Shown here one piece after another: positions 48,769-57,541 of a stretch of DNA of 64,000 nt. The notes beneath the pieces are model-generated. The model worked only from the letters and a program-made list of their open reading frames with translations, made no database searches and was not told where the DNA came from. Each line of letters begins with the position of its first letter. Positions within the stretch are counted from its first letter, which is position 1. The stretch spans positions 1 through 64,000 of the forward strand of contig NZ_BMJT01000002.1 of NCBI RefSeq assembly GCF_014643595.1. Reading direction: 5' to 3'. This DNA comes from Lysinibacillus alkalisoli (GTDB lineage: Bacteria; Bacillota; Bacilli; Bacillales_A; Planococcaceae). A program made the position numbers and the translations under genes.

Positions 48769-48831
48769 ATGATTTCCATTTTAATAGTTGATGACCTTCC
48801 AGAGCGAATTTTATGCGTAATCAATCATTAG
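48769..48831 (+). pseudogene. Possible response-regulator start relic, 20 codons
   Basis: MISILIVDDLPERI reads like the first strand and acidic pocket of a response regulator receiver domain, with GAGAGGA seven bases before the ATG, but the frame stops after 20 codons. No other receiver-domain part was seen after it. It may be a relic or a chance frame. Confidence 0.3.
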
Positions 48832-48839
48832 GGAAAGAG

Positions 48840-48998
48840 ATGACTACTACAGAACAAAAACGAAAAATAAGATGGGCTAAATATGGCGTGTGGATAACAG
48901 GTATTTTAGTAATCGTTTTTGGCTCGTTTTTAAGAGATGCTTACCATGCAGGATTCTTTATAACAGTTCGCGTTGGTGATGTAACCAATTTACGTTAA
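48840..48998 (+). CDS. Small membrane protein, 52 residues
   Basis: Polar start MTTTEQKRKIRWAKYG, one membrane helix VWITGILVIVFGSFL, and a short tail. AGGGAAAGAG precedes the ATG at weak spacing. It begins nine bases after the receiver-like relic. Not recognised; it could be non-functional. Confidence 0.4.
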   Translation: MTTTEQKRKIRWAKYGVWITGILVIVFGSFLRDAYHAGFFITVRVGDVTNLR

Positions 48999-49399
48999 GG
49001 TGTTTTTGATCTATTGTTAACACTAAAATTAGAGTTGCATAAAGCCATTATAAAATTAAACAGATTACATCATAAAATATGTAGCACATGCAAATTTACT
49101 AAATTAGTGCTCCTTCCTTAAAACAGGTAGAAAAAACTAGTATTACACGTATAGTGGCATAAATATAATGCTTTTATCATAGCTTCATAAAGTAGATGAA
49201 TCGCTTAGAAAAAAGAACTTCATGAATTTATATGGCATAAGGTTTTCAATCCTATACAATGGTGCTAAAATGGATAAGACCGTATAAAAGACACACTTTA
49301 TTTTAATAAAGTAAAAGTGAACTTTTTAAGATGCTCATACGTCTAATAAAAGGGCTGTCTTAAAAGAAAACGTAGGGAATATGAGAGTGGTGAAAAACG
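48999..49399. other. 400-base non-coding gap
   Basis: AT-rich and without a convincing gene. It has a short palindrome ACTTTATT-TT-AATAAAGT at 49295-49312 and TATAAT-like stretches near 49160. It presumably holds the ctpA promoter, but I could not place it. Confidence 0.4.
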
Positions 49400-50872
49400 A
49401 TGGAGCAAAACAACAATGAACAAGAAGAAATCGTCAAGCCAGCGGGACGTTATTTACGTTTTAAACCGTTTGCTTTTTTAATGATGTTATTCTTTGTTGT
49501 ACTCGCAACAGCAGGACTTACCATCTTTGCGCTAACTTTTGGAGAAGAAAAAGTAGTCGAAGTAAAAGTACCTGTAGAGCGTGCAGAATTTGAAAAGGTA
49601 TATGACGCCTTTGATGCCTTAAAAAAAGATTATTATGTTGAAGTAGAAGACAATACATTAATCGAAGGAGCCGTTAATGGCATGTTAGATTCCTTAGAGG
49701 ACCCTTATACCGATTATATGACAGTAAAAGAAGCTGGCGACTTTAATGAAAGTTTAAGCAGCAGTTTCCAAGGGATTGGTGCAGAAGTCCAAGACCGTAA
49801 TGGGCAGATTATGATTGTAACGCCTATTAAAAATTCACCTGCTGAAAAGGCGGGCCTACTACCACATGATATTATTTTGTCAGTAGATGGTGAAAATATT
49901 GAAGGTAAAACAACGAGTGAAGCTGTTGCTTTGATTCGTGGTGAAAAGGGCACAGAAGTCACATTAATGATTAAGCGTGGTGATGGTGCACCGATAGAAG
50001 TGAAAATTAAGCGTGACGATATTCCAATTGAAACAGTATATGGCGAAATGTTAGAAGATGGCATTGCTCATGTGCAAATTACATCTTTTAGTGAGAAAAC
50101 AGCAGAAGAATTACAAGCTGTGTTAGATTCATTTACAGATATGAAAGGCATCGTCCTTGATATGCGTCAAAATCCTGGTGGCTATTTAGACCAAGCGATG
50201 TTAATGGCAAGCCTATTTGTAGAAGAAGGGAAACCGATTTACCAAATTCAATTACGCAATCAAAAGCCTGAGATTTTTTATGCACAAGGTGGTAAGAAAT
50301 ATGATGTGCCTGTGACTGTACTAATTGATAAAGGTAGCGCTTCTGCTTCTGAAATCGTAGCGGCAGCTTTACAAGAATCTGCTGGGGCTAAAGTTATAGG
50401 TGAACAATCTTTTGGTAAAGGTACAATGCAAACGGTACATCAATTCCAAGTGAAAAATAAAAAAGATGGTTCAGAAATGAAGTATACGCAAGGGAAATGG
50501 TTAACACCATTAGGCAATTGGATTAATGAAAAAGGAATTAAACCAGATGTAGCAGTTAATATGCCAACTTATGCTTCACTACCCTATGTAAGTCCTTCAG
50601 TCGAAATGAAAGAAGGTATGGTAAGTGAGCAAGTAAAGGCTGTACAGGAGATGTTGACTGTACTTGGCTATGAAGCTGGGAAGATAGATGGTAGTTTCGA
50701 CGAAGAATTAACACAAGTAGTGAAACAGTTTCAAGTAGATCAAAAGCTAGAACAAACAGGTGTTATTACAGGTGATACAACCCTCGCTATTATGGAACAA
50801 TTACGCGAGAAGATTAAAACAGACGACCCACAATTAAAACGTGCGGCAGAAGAAGCTAAATCAGCAAAGTAA
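49400..50872 (+). CDS. ctpA: Carboxy-terminal processing protease CtpA/CtpB (S41)
   Basis: 490 residues. One membrane helix (about 25-48), a PDZ domain (about 105-190: GIGAEVQDRNGQIMI, SPAEKAGLLPHDIILSVDG), the S41 core with the catalytic serine in DKGSASASEIVAAAL and the lysine in GEQSFGKGTMQT, and a C-terminal peptidoglycan-binding domain (LGYEAGKIDGSFDEEL). It acts outside the membrane. ctpA rather than ctpB is chosen for its position near deoD, as in Bacillus; the distinction is not certain. Confidence 0.88.
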   Translation: MEQNNNEQEEIVKPAGRYLRFKPFAFLMMLFFVVLATAGLTIFALTFGEEKVVEVKVPVERAEFEKVYDAFDALKKDYYVEVEDNTLIEGAVNGMLDSLEDPYTDYMTVKEAGDFNESLSSSFQGIGAEVQDRNGQIMIVTPIKNSPAEKAGLLPHDIILSVDGENIEGKTTSEAVALIRGEKGTEVTLMIKRGDGAPIEVKIKRDDIPIETVYGEMLEDGIAHVQITSFSEKTAEELQAVLDSFTDMKGIVLDMRQNPGGYLDQAMLMASLFVEEGKPIYQIQLRNQKPEIFYAQGGKKYDVPVTVLIDKGSASASEIVAAALQESAGAKVIGEQSFGKGTMQTVHQFQVKNKKDGSEMKYTQGKWLTPLGNWINEKGIKPDVAVNMPTYASLPYVSPSVEMKEGMVSEQVKAVQEMLTVLGYEAGKIDGSFDEELTQVVKQFQVDQKLEQTGVITGDTTLAIMEQLREKIKTDDPQLKRAAEEAKSAK

Positions 50873-50883
50873 GATAAATGAAT

Positions 50884-50929
50884 AAAGCGAGGTTGCCTTT
50901 TTTCAAACGAAGGCAATCTCGCTTTTTAT
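50884..50929 (+). terminator. ctpA terminator
   Basis: AAAGCGAG-TTGCCTT pairs with AAGGCAA-CTCGCTTT around a 10-base loop and is followed by TTATA. Confidence 0.8.
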
Positions 50930-50943
50930 AAAGGGTGAATGAA

Positions 50944-51834
50944 ATGAAGGATGTATATTTATTAAGTGGCTTTTTAGGCAGTGGTAAAACGTCGTTATTG
51001 ACAGACTTGTTACGACAGCTAAAAGCACAAGGCTTAAAGCCCGCCGTGATTATGAATGAATTTGGTAAGTTACCTTTTGATTCGCAAGCCGTTGATGAAG
51101 ACATACCGTTAAAAGAAATGTTAGAAGGGTGTATTTGCTGTAGTGGTGCAGAGAAAACAGAAGCGCAAATTCAAGGTTTATTACATGGGCCTGAGTTTGA
51201 TGTGTTAGTTATTGAAACAACAGGTGCCGCTCACCCTGTTGAGGCACTAGATGCTGTTTACTCACCAATATTTGCTGATCAATTGCATATTAAAGGTATT
51301 ATTACAGTGGCAGATAGTAAAAGATTTTTAGAACGAGAAACTTTGCCTGTTCAAATGCGCTCCCTGTTTTTAGAGCAAATTCGACATGCTCATTTGTTAC
51401 TTGCCAATAAAATCGACTTATTGACGGATAGTGAGGCAGCTAAAGTTGTACAAGACATACAACAGGTTAACCCTCACGCATTTATTGTCCAAACAACACA
51501 TGCTAAAGTCCCGCTTAATGTTGTTGAACGATTATCCGCAACAACATCCCAATTTCCTGTGGAGAAGGCGCCTATTACATCTTTGCAATTATCCACGCGT
51601 TTAGTGACATTCACAACACCAGTTGAGCGAGAAGTATTTGAGCAGTGGTTACGTGCATTACCTGATACGATTTATCGTATGAAAGGTTATGTATGGGTAA
51701 AAGGTATCACTAACCCAATGTTATTCCAATATGCCTATGGTATGGTGCAATGGCTACCAGAGTATGTGAAAATGTCGCCTCAGCTTGTTATTATTGGCGA
51801 AAATGTGAATGAACTTAAAGTCCCGTCCATATAG
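50944..51834 (+). CDS. COG0523-family GTPase (CobW/ZigA-like metallochaperone)
   Basis: 296 residues. Walker A GFLGSGKT (residues 9-16), the metal-binding CxCC motif as C63-I-C65-C66, ETTGAAHPVEALD (switch) and NKIDLL (G4), then a C-terminal CobW-C domain (about 215-290). The family delivers zinc, cobalt or other metals and includes zinc-starvation proteins. ATG 50944 has AAGGG eight bases upstream. No Zur-like box was seen, only the ctpA terminator, so the metal is open. Confidence 0.88.
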   Translation: MKDVYLLSGFLGSGKTSLLTDLLRQLKAQGLKPAVIMNEFGKLPFDSQAVDEDIPLKEMLEGCICCSGAEKTEAQIQGLLHGPEFDVLVIETTGAAHPVEALDAVYSPIFADQLHIKGIITVADSKRFLERETLPVQMRSLFLEQIRHAHLLLANKIDLLTDSEAAKVVQDIQQVNPHAFIVQTTHAKVPLNVVERLSATTSQFPVEKAPITSLQLSTRLVTFTTPVEREVFEQWLRALPDTIYRMKGYVWVKGITNPMLFQYAYGMVQWLPEYVKMSPQLVIIGENVNELKVPSI

Positions 51835-51835
51835 T

Positions 51836-51876
51836 AAAAAAATGCGATATCATAATGAAATATCGCATTTTTTTAT
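51836..51876 (+). terminator. Terminator of the COG0523 gene
   Basis: AAAAATGCGATAT pairs with ATATCGCATTTTT and is followed by TT. Confidence 0.8.
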
Positions 51877-52033
51877 GCGTTTTTCGTAAGAGTAAAGTGC
51901 TATTATAATAATGGGGTTTTGCTCACGCCGCTCGTATGCTAAAATGTATAAATGTAATTGCAACCTACTTTTACAAAAGACGTTAATAAGTAAAATAGAG
52001 AGAATTTTTTTAGGATGTAGAACAGGAGAATGT

Positions 52034-53113
52034 ATGTTGAGACAGAAAAATATTATTTTGACTGGGGGAGGAACAGCTGGTCATGTATCACTAAACCAGG
52101 CGATTATTCCTTCGTTACAACAAAAAGGGTATGACGTACATTACATCGGTTCAAAAGATGGTATTGAAAAGGAAATTATTGCAGACGCGTTTCCGCAAGT
52201 GCCTTATTACGGGATTGCTAGTGGGAAGTTTCGTCGTTATTTCTCGATAAAAAATTTTACGGATCCTTTTCGCGTACTACAAGGTGTCGCGCAAGCATTC
52301 CGTATTATGCATAAAGTAAAACCAAGTGTTGTTTTCTCAAAAGGTGGCTTTGTTTCAGTGCCTGTTGTGATTGCAGCAAAACTTGCAAATATTCCTATTG
52401 TGATACATGAGTCAGACGTAACACCAGGGCTAGCCAATAAAATTGCGCTCCCCTTCGCCTCTCATGTATTTACTGTTTTTGAGGAAACATTGCAACATCT
52501 ACCATCAGACCGGTCCACGTGTACGGGGTCAATTATTCGTTCATCTTTATTTTTAGGTGACCGAGAAAAAGGAATAGAACGTTGCGAATTTGCAGGCGAA
52601 AAGCCAATACTACTTGTAATGGGTGGTTCACAAGGCTCAAAGTTGTTAAATGATATTTTACGTGATAACCTTACAAAACTTTTACAAAAGTTTGACGTCA
52701 TTCATTTATGTGGCAAAGGTAATGTTGACAATAACTTGTTTGGTATTGCAGGTTATAAACAGTTTGATTATGTCACAGATGAGCTTTCCGATTTATTGTA
52801 TGCTGCTGATTTTATTGTCTCTAGAGCAGGTTCAAATGCGATTTTTGAATTTTTAACCTTGCATAAACCAATGTTATTAATCCCGCTATCTGCAAATCAA
52901 AGTCGTGGTGACCAAGTACTAAACGCTAATTTATTCGAAAAACAAGGATTTGCTGCAGTGTTAGAAGAAGAAGCATTAACAGCTGAAACATTTCTACAAG
53001 CCTTAAAGCAATTAATTGCACAAGCACCACAATATATTGAGCGTATGGCAGATACGCAACCACCAAAAACACCTGAAGAAATGGTAGAGCTTATTGTACA
53101 ATATGAAAAATAA
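52034..53113 (+). CDS. murG: UDP-GlcNAc: undecaprenyl-PP-MurNAc-pentapeptide GlcNAc transferase (MurG-like)
   Basis: 359 residues, GT-B fold family 28. ILTGGGTAGHVSLNQAIIP near the N-terminus, HYIGSKDGIEKEII, SKGGFVSVPVVIAA, VIHESDVTPGLANK, MGGSQGSKLLND and SRAGSNAIFEFLTL. It makes lipid II. ATG 52034 (MLRQKNI) has AGGAG upstream; the longer frame from 51911 lacks one. It is not in a division/cell-wall cluster and is followed by iron genes, so another murG may exist in the dcw cluster. Confidence 0.9.
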   Translation: MLRQKNIILTGGGTAGHVSLNQAIIPSLQQKGYDVHYIGSKDGIEKEIIADAFPQVPYYGIASGKFRRYFSIKNFTDPFRVLQGVAQAFRIMHKVKPSVVFSKGGFVSVPVVIAAKLANIPIVIHESDVTPGLANKIALPFASHVFTVFEETLQHLPSDRSTCTGSIIRSSLFLGDREKGIERCEFAGEKPILLVMGGSQGSKLLNDILRDNLTKLLQKFDVIHLCGKGNVDNNLFGIAGYKQFDYVTDELSDLLYAADFIVSRAGSNAIFEFLTLHKPMLLIPLSANQSRGDQVLNANLFEKQGFAAVLEEEALTAETFLQALKQLIAQAPQYIERMADTQPPKTPEEMVELIVQYEK

Positions 53114-53117
53114 TGAG

Positions 53118-53153
53118 GAAGCTATTGAGCAGCATTTGCTTAATAGCTTTTTT
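53118..53153 (+). terminator. Terminator of the murG-like gene
   Basis: AAGCTATTGAGCA pairs imperfectly with TGCTTAATAGCTT and is followed by TTTTTT. Confidence 0.75.
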
Positions 53154-53198
53154 TATCGGCATTACTGGACGATATGTGTGAAAACAGCTATCCTTAAA

Positions 53199-53213
53199 TG
53201 ATAATAATTTTCA
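53199..53213 (+). promoter_or_regulatory. Fur box upstream of the AraC/SBP regulator
   Basis: TGATAATAATTTTCA matches the 7-1-7 Fur consensus TGATAAT-N-ATTATCA with one mismatch and lies 20 bases before the start codon. Confidence 0.75.
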
Positions 53214-53233
53214 ATTAAAGGAGCTAGTTATTG

Positions 53234-54751
53234 ATGCACACTACCTTTCATTTACATACCCATACATTTTATTTGCCGCTCCAATTACACTATTGGCATG
53301 CTTATGCTTTGCCACAAAAGCAGCAAAGCTTAATTATTGTTACAGAAGGTGTAGGGAAATATCGGACACAGGATGGTATGTTCTCCATTTGTCGTGGCTC
53401 CGTGATTAGTGTAACGAAGGAGAGTCAATACGATATTATGGGTGCAGTAGAAGGTATTCAGATTATATATGAGGCACATGGGCAAGCGCCAAATATGTTA
53501 GCAACCTTGTCACCGTTACGTGGAGATAGTTATATTGTACGTATGGCGCAAGAAATGAAACAATTAACAGAACAAGCGCATCCTTCCACAGTGACATGGC
53601 ATAAGTTATTTTTAATGATGATAGAGGCGCTTGAACAACATCAAATGAACTTGATCCATCCAACAGAAACATGGTTTGCACAAACGCTTAATTATATTCA
53701 TCGACATTTTACAGCTCCTCTTACTCGTGAGGAGATGGCATATCAGATGGGCGTAACACCCGCTCATTTTTCACGTACTTTTCATAAACAAATAGGTATG
53801 CCATTTAACCAATATGTTGCGTTGTTACGTATTCGTAAAGCGCAACAACGCCTGTTAATTGAATTGCCCTCGCTTGAAAAATTAGGACAATCTGTAGGCT
53901 ATATGGATCGCACGTATTTTAGTCGAAAATTTAAGCAAGTTACGAGTATGGCCCCTACGCTATATTATGAGAAACTAAAACGTGTAGCTGCCTTAAATAG
54001 TAATCATACAGGGTGTTTATTAGCGCTAGGCATCATACCTGTGTATGGAATTTGTCCCTATTGGCTAACCATACAATATCAACACCATACACAATTAATG
54101 CATGAAGAAAATGTAGAGTTAAATCGAGAGATATTACAACGCTGTAAACCAGATGTGGTGATTCATTATAATCGTGATGATCAAGAAACTATTTTACCCA
54201 TTGCGCCATTAGTCGATCTGCCATGTTTAACCATGACATGGCGGGAGCAGTTTATGGCCATTGCTCGTATCGTTCAACACGAGCAAAAAGCAAAGTCATT
54301 ATTACAACACTATGATAATAAAATTCAGCATACTAATTATATTTTAGATACATTAGGTGTGGAACGTGGTGTAGTCATCGTGTGGGAAATCTGTGAGCAC
54401 TTTGCATATAGCATTAATAGTAAGTTTGGTCGTAGTTGCCATATTTTATATGAAGACTTGCAATTTGAGAAACCTGAGTTTTTAAAGCAAAATACAATAG
54501 GCTATGTAAAGGTACCAATTGAAGAAATTGTAAATTATGATGCGGCTTATATTTTCATTACAGCTTTGCCAAAAGAACCGTATGCTTTGCAACAAATTGA
54601 ACGTATTTTCGAAAGTGATAAATGGCAATCGTTACAAGCTGTGCGCAACAATCAGTATTTTATTATTAATGATGCCAACACATTTTATGGCTACGACCCA
54701 CTCTCTACGAATATTCAATTAGACCGACTTATGACATTGTTCACATCATAA
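53234..54751 (+). CDS. AraC-family regulator fused to siderophore-binding domain (Btr-like)
   Basis: 505 residues. An N-terminal cupin-like part (about 1-140), two AraC helix-turn-helix motifs (REEMAYQMGVTPAHFSRTF and LEKLGQSVGYMDRTYFSRKF, about 155-255), and a C-terminal periplasmic-binding-protein-like domain (about 275-500: RCKPDVVIHYNRDDQETILP) without signal peptide. In Bacillus Btr (YbbB) such fusions sense bacillibactin and activate the uptake genes. A Fur box and AAAGGAG are upstream; the siderophore-binding lipoprotein gene follows after 95 bases. Confidence 0.9.
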   Translation: MHTTFHLHTHTFYLPLQLHYWHAYALPQKQQSLIIVTEGVGKYRTQDGMFSICRGSVISVTKESQYDIMGAVEGIQIIYEAHGQAPNMLATLSPLRGDSYIVRMAQEMKQLTEQAHPSTVTWHKLFLMMIEALEQHQMNLIHPTETWFAQTLNYIHRHFTAPLTREEMAYQMGVTPAHFSRTFHKQIGMPFNQYVALLRIRKAQQRLLIELPSLEKLGQSVGYMDRTYFSRKFKQVTSMAPTLYYEKLKRVAALNSNHTGCLLALGIIPVYGICPYWLTIQYQHHTQLMHEENVELNREILQRCKPDVVIHYNRDDQETILPIAPLVDLPCLTMTWREQFMAIARIVQHEQKAKSLLQHYDNKIQHTNYILDTLGVERGVVIVWEICEHFAYSINSKFGRSCHILYEDLQFEKPEFLKQNTIGYVKVPIEEIVNYDAAYIFITALPKEPYALQQIERIFESDKWQSLQAVRNNQYFIINDANTFYGYDPLSTNIQLDRLMTLFTS

Positions 54752-54812
54752 AAATCCACAGCATATATCATTTTTGTGCATCGACCTTTAAAACAATACG
54801 CTTTATACTTAT

Positions 54813-54827
54813 TGAGAATTGATTTCA
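54813..54827 (+). promoter_or_regulatory. Fur-like box upstream of the siderophore-binding lipoprotein
   Basis: TGAGAATTGATTTCA, a degenerate 7-1-7 palindrome resembling TGAGAAT-N-ATTTTCA-type Fur boxes. It sits just before AAAGGAG and the start codon. An activator site for the neighbour regulator may overlap. Confidence 0.6.
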
Positions 54828-54846
54828 ATTAAAGGAGAGCATAAAG

Positions 54847-55788
54847 ATGAAAAGAAATGTACTAGTATGTGTTTTGGTAATACTTGTTGTGTTAGTAGGC
54901 TGTAGTGCTAAAGATAAGACAGAGGATAAAGCAACAGCCAAAGCAGATAAAACGGAAGAACAACAAATAGCAACAAAAGTAGTAAAAGCAGGGAATGGTG
55001 AGGTAGAGATCCCGAAAAACCCTGAGCGCATTGTAGCAGATGAATATTTAGCAACGCTAGTAGCATTAGATGTTATACCAGTAGGTGCACCAGGCCTAAC
55101 ACTTGAAAACTATTATGTAAAAGATGCATTAAAAGGTATTGAAAGCATAGGTGTATATGGTGCACCTTCAACAGAGAAAGTATTAGAATTAGTGCCAGAC
55201 CTTATTATTACAGGTAATCCTGATAATGAAGAGGCTTATAAGAAAATTGCGCCGACTATTGTTATTCCTTATGGTGATTTGAAAAATGCGGAAGAAGAGC
55301 TAACATACTTTGGAGCGTTATTTGACAAAGAAGAAGAAGCAAAACAATGGTTAGCCGATTATGCAGACCAAGTGAAAATAGCTAAAGAAAAAGTGGATAA
55401 AGTCATTCCAACAAACCAAACTTTTTCAATTATTGAGTATACGGATAAAGCTATTTATGTTTATGGAGATAATTTTGGACGTGGTGGCCAACCAATCTAT
55501 CAAGCACTTGGTCGTAAACCTCCTGTGAAAATTGCAGATGAATTAATGGAGAAACAATGGCAAGAGGTATCGCAAGAGATGTTAGCCGATTATGCAGGCG
55601 ATTATTTAATCGTCACATCTAACAATGCAACATTAGAAGACTTAAAAGCGGATCCTATATGGGGGAGTTTACCTGCTGTACAGCAGGATAAAGTATATAT
55701 TTGGCCAGAAGAACGCTCATGGTATTATGATCCAATAGCAGTATCTGAGCAGTTAAAAGAACTAACAGAGTGGTTAATGAGTAAATAA
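54847..55788 (+). CDS. Fe(3+)-siderophore ABC transporter substrate-binding lipoprotein
   Basis: 313 residues. Lipoprotein signal with lipobox LVGC (cysteine 19), a K/T/E-rich linker, then the class III binding-protein fold: NPERIVADEYLATLVALDVI, IESIGVYGAPSTEKVLELVP DLIITG-type segment and DKVYIWPEERSWYYDPIAVS. It resembles FeuA/YfiY-type catechol-siderophore binders. AAAGGAGAG precedes the ATG. No permease or ATPase gene is nearby; it must use ones encoded elsewhere. Confidence 0.9.
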   Translation: MKRNVLVCVLVILVVLVGCSAKDKTEDKATAKADKTEEQQIATKVVKAGNGEVEIPKNPERIVADEYLATLVALDVIPVGAPGLTLENYYVKDALKGIESIGVYGAPSTEKVLELVPDLIITGNPDNEEAYKKIAPTIVIPYGDLKNAEEELTYFGALFDKEEEAKQWLADYADQVKIAKEKVDKVIPTNQTFSIIEYTDKAIYVYGDNFGRGGQPIYQALGRKPPVKIADELMEKQWQEVSQEMLADYAGDYLIVTSNNATLEDLKADPIWGSLPAVQQDKVYIWPEERSWYYDPIAVSEQLKELTEWLMSK

Positions 55789-55791
55789 AAA

Positions 55792-55843
55792 AAGATAAGA
55801 GGTTTGATTGATTTTATAGTGTCAATCGAACCTCTTATCTCTT
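55792..55843. terminator. Bidirectional terminator
   Basis: AGATAAGAGGTTTGATTGA pairs with TCAATCGAACCTCTTATCT, with A and T runs outside. It is shared by the binding-protein gene and the minus-strand acetyltransferase. Confidence 0.85.
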
Positions 55844-55899
55844 TATACTATTGCCTTCATCGGTACTCATACTGTCGTCACCATCCTATAATTTTTCAT

Positions 55900-56445
55900 T
55901 TACATTGCCACAACTTCTTCGTTAGCTGTTTGTGCTGCCACCATGTAGAACAGATCACGTGGAATTTGATAAAGTTTAAACTCATTACCATTTGCATTAA
56001 TTTGTTGTAATAATGTAGGGTGTGATTCATTTGCCTCTACCACATAAGGTAGTTTCATTGCTGCACGCTGAGATTTAATGTTTTCAACACGAATGCGTAA
56101 GAACACAGTGTGGAAATCTAACTCAAAAAATAGCTCAGATAAGAAATCGTGCTTAGCGCGTTGGTTGTACCCTTTACCTTGGAATGGCTCACCAATCCAT
56201 GTGCCTAGGAAACCAGCGCCTTCTTGAATGTCGAATAAGCTAATTGTGCCAATCACTTGATTCCAATCATCTATGATTGTGCGGGAAACTGCTGTGCCAG
56301 CTGCTTCTTCTTCCATTAGCTGTTTCGTCATAAACCAGTACTCGTCAGCAGATGTAGCTTTTTGACGTACGTACGGGAAAACGGTAGGGTTTGATAATAA
56401 CTCAAATAATTCAGTGCACTCGACTAACTCACGTTTTTTTAACAT
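55900..56445 (-). CDS. GNAT-family N-acetyltransferase, RimJ/RimL type
   Basis: 181 residues. IIDDWNQVIGTISLF, GTWIGEPFQGKGYNQRAKHD (acetyl-CoA-binding loop Q/R-x-x-G-x-G in modified form) and RIRVENIKSQRAAMK with the typical NxxS-A region. Substrate unknown. GGGAGGCG lies about seven bases before the ATG. Single gene. Confidence 0.82.
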   Translation of the reverse strand: MLKKRELVECTELFELLSNPTVFPYVRQKATSADEYWFMTKQLMEEEAAGTAVSRTIIDDWNQVIGTISLFDIQEGAGFLGTWIGEPFQGKGYNQRAKHDFLSELFFELDFHTVFLRIRVENIKSQRAAMKLPYVVEANESHPTLLQQINANGNEFKLYQIPRDLFYMVAAQTANEEVVAM

Positions 56446-56768
56446 GCGAAACGCCTCCCTTTTTTCAATATGGAATTGTCAAATAGACGGCAGCGAAACG
56501 TCTTACAAAAAACTATTCCCAAATAAGAAAAAGGTGAAACCTACCATAGAATAAAAAAATCTTCTACGATAATAACATTGTAAAACGTAATTCTCGTAAA
56601 TTCAAATATTTTGTATAATATTCAGAAAATTCGTCAATATTTACTATGTTATCGTTTTGTACCAATCGTTTTTTGTATAACTAATTCGTCTAACCAAAAG
56701 TATCATAAGCTAAAAAAAACCGGAAAGCTATATCTTTTTATCTGCATAAATGGAAAATAATTTTAGTG
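56446..56768. other. AT-rich gap before the two-component system
   Basis: About 320 bases between divergent genes. AT-rich, no ORF with a ribosome binding site. It presumably holds two divergent promoters, which I could not place with confidence. Confidence 0.4.
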
Positions 56769-56785
56769 TGTCACAAATTTGTCAC
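56769..56785 (+). promoter_or_regulatory. Direct-repeat site for an OmpR-type regulator
   Basis: TGTCAC-AAATT-TGTCAC: two identical 6-base repeats 11 bases apart, the one-helical-turn layout of sites bound by OmpR/PhoB-family regulators. It lies 97 bases before the response regulator start and suggests autoregulation. Confidence 0.5.
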
Positions 56786-56881
56786 TTGCTTTTGATGAGA
56801 GCTAGCAACCGCCATATTTTGCGACATATGCTAAAATAAGAGACGATAAAAAACATGATATTACGTAAAGTAGGTGAAGTA

Positions 56882-57541
56882 ATGAGCATTCAGGTAATGA
56901 TAGTAGAGGATGAAAAAAGCATTGCTCGTTTTCTAGAGTTGGAGTTAAAACACGAAGGCTTTGACGTGACAATTTTTCATGATGGTAGAGATGGCTATGA
57001 ATCTGCATTAACACAAGATTATGACGTTTTATTATTGGATGTGATGTTGCCAGGATTAAATGGCATTGAAATTTGTCGGCGTATTCGCACAAAGTCGGAT
57101 GTGCCTATTATTTTATTAACAGCCCGAGATGCTGTCATGGACCGTGTTGGCGGTTTGGATGCAGGCGCGGATGACTATATTGTTAAGCCTTTTGCTATTG
57201 AGGAGTTATTAGCACGTATTCGCACAATTTTACGCCGCACAAAAAAAGAAGAAACTACAATAGAATTGAATCAAGTTGTTATGGACATGAAAGCACATGA
57301 GGTTTATGTAGAGGGAGAACGTATTGGATTAACCAAAACGGAATATGATTTATTGCATTATTTATTAACACATCTCAATCAAGTGTGTACGAGAGAAAAC
57401 ATTTTAACTGCGGTATGGGGCTTTGAAACCGAAGTAGAAACGAATGTCGTGGATGTTTATATTCGACATCTACGTACGAAATTACAAACAGCACTCACAA
57501 TTGAAACCGTTCGAGGTGTAGGATATGTGATTCGCCAATGA
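56882..57541 (+). CDS. OmpR-family response regulator, ArlR-like
   Basis: 219 residues. A receiver domain with acidic pair E9/D10, the phosphorylation site D53 (LLLDVMLPG), T in LLTARD and K in IVKPF, then a winged-helix DNA-binding domain (LTKTEYDLLHYLLTHLNQVC, VDVYIRHLRTKL). ATG 56882 has GGTGAAG upstream. The stop overlaps the kinase start. The Staphylococcus ArlR resemblance rests mainly on the partner kinase. Confidence 0.88.
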   Translation: MSIQVMIVEDEKSIARFLELELKHEGFDVTIFHDGRDGYESALTQDYDVLLLDVMLPGLNGIEICRRIRTKSDVPIILLTARDAVMDRVGGLDAGADDYIVKPFAIEELLARIRTILRRTKKEETTIELNQVVMDMKAHEVYVEGERIGLTKTEYDLLHYLLTHLNQVCTRENILTAVWGFETEVETNVVDVYIRHLRTKLQTALTIETVRGVGYVIRQ

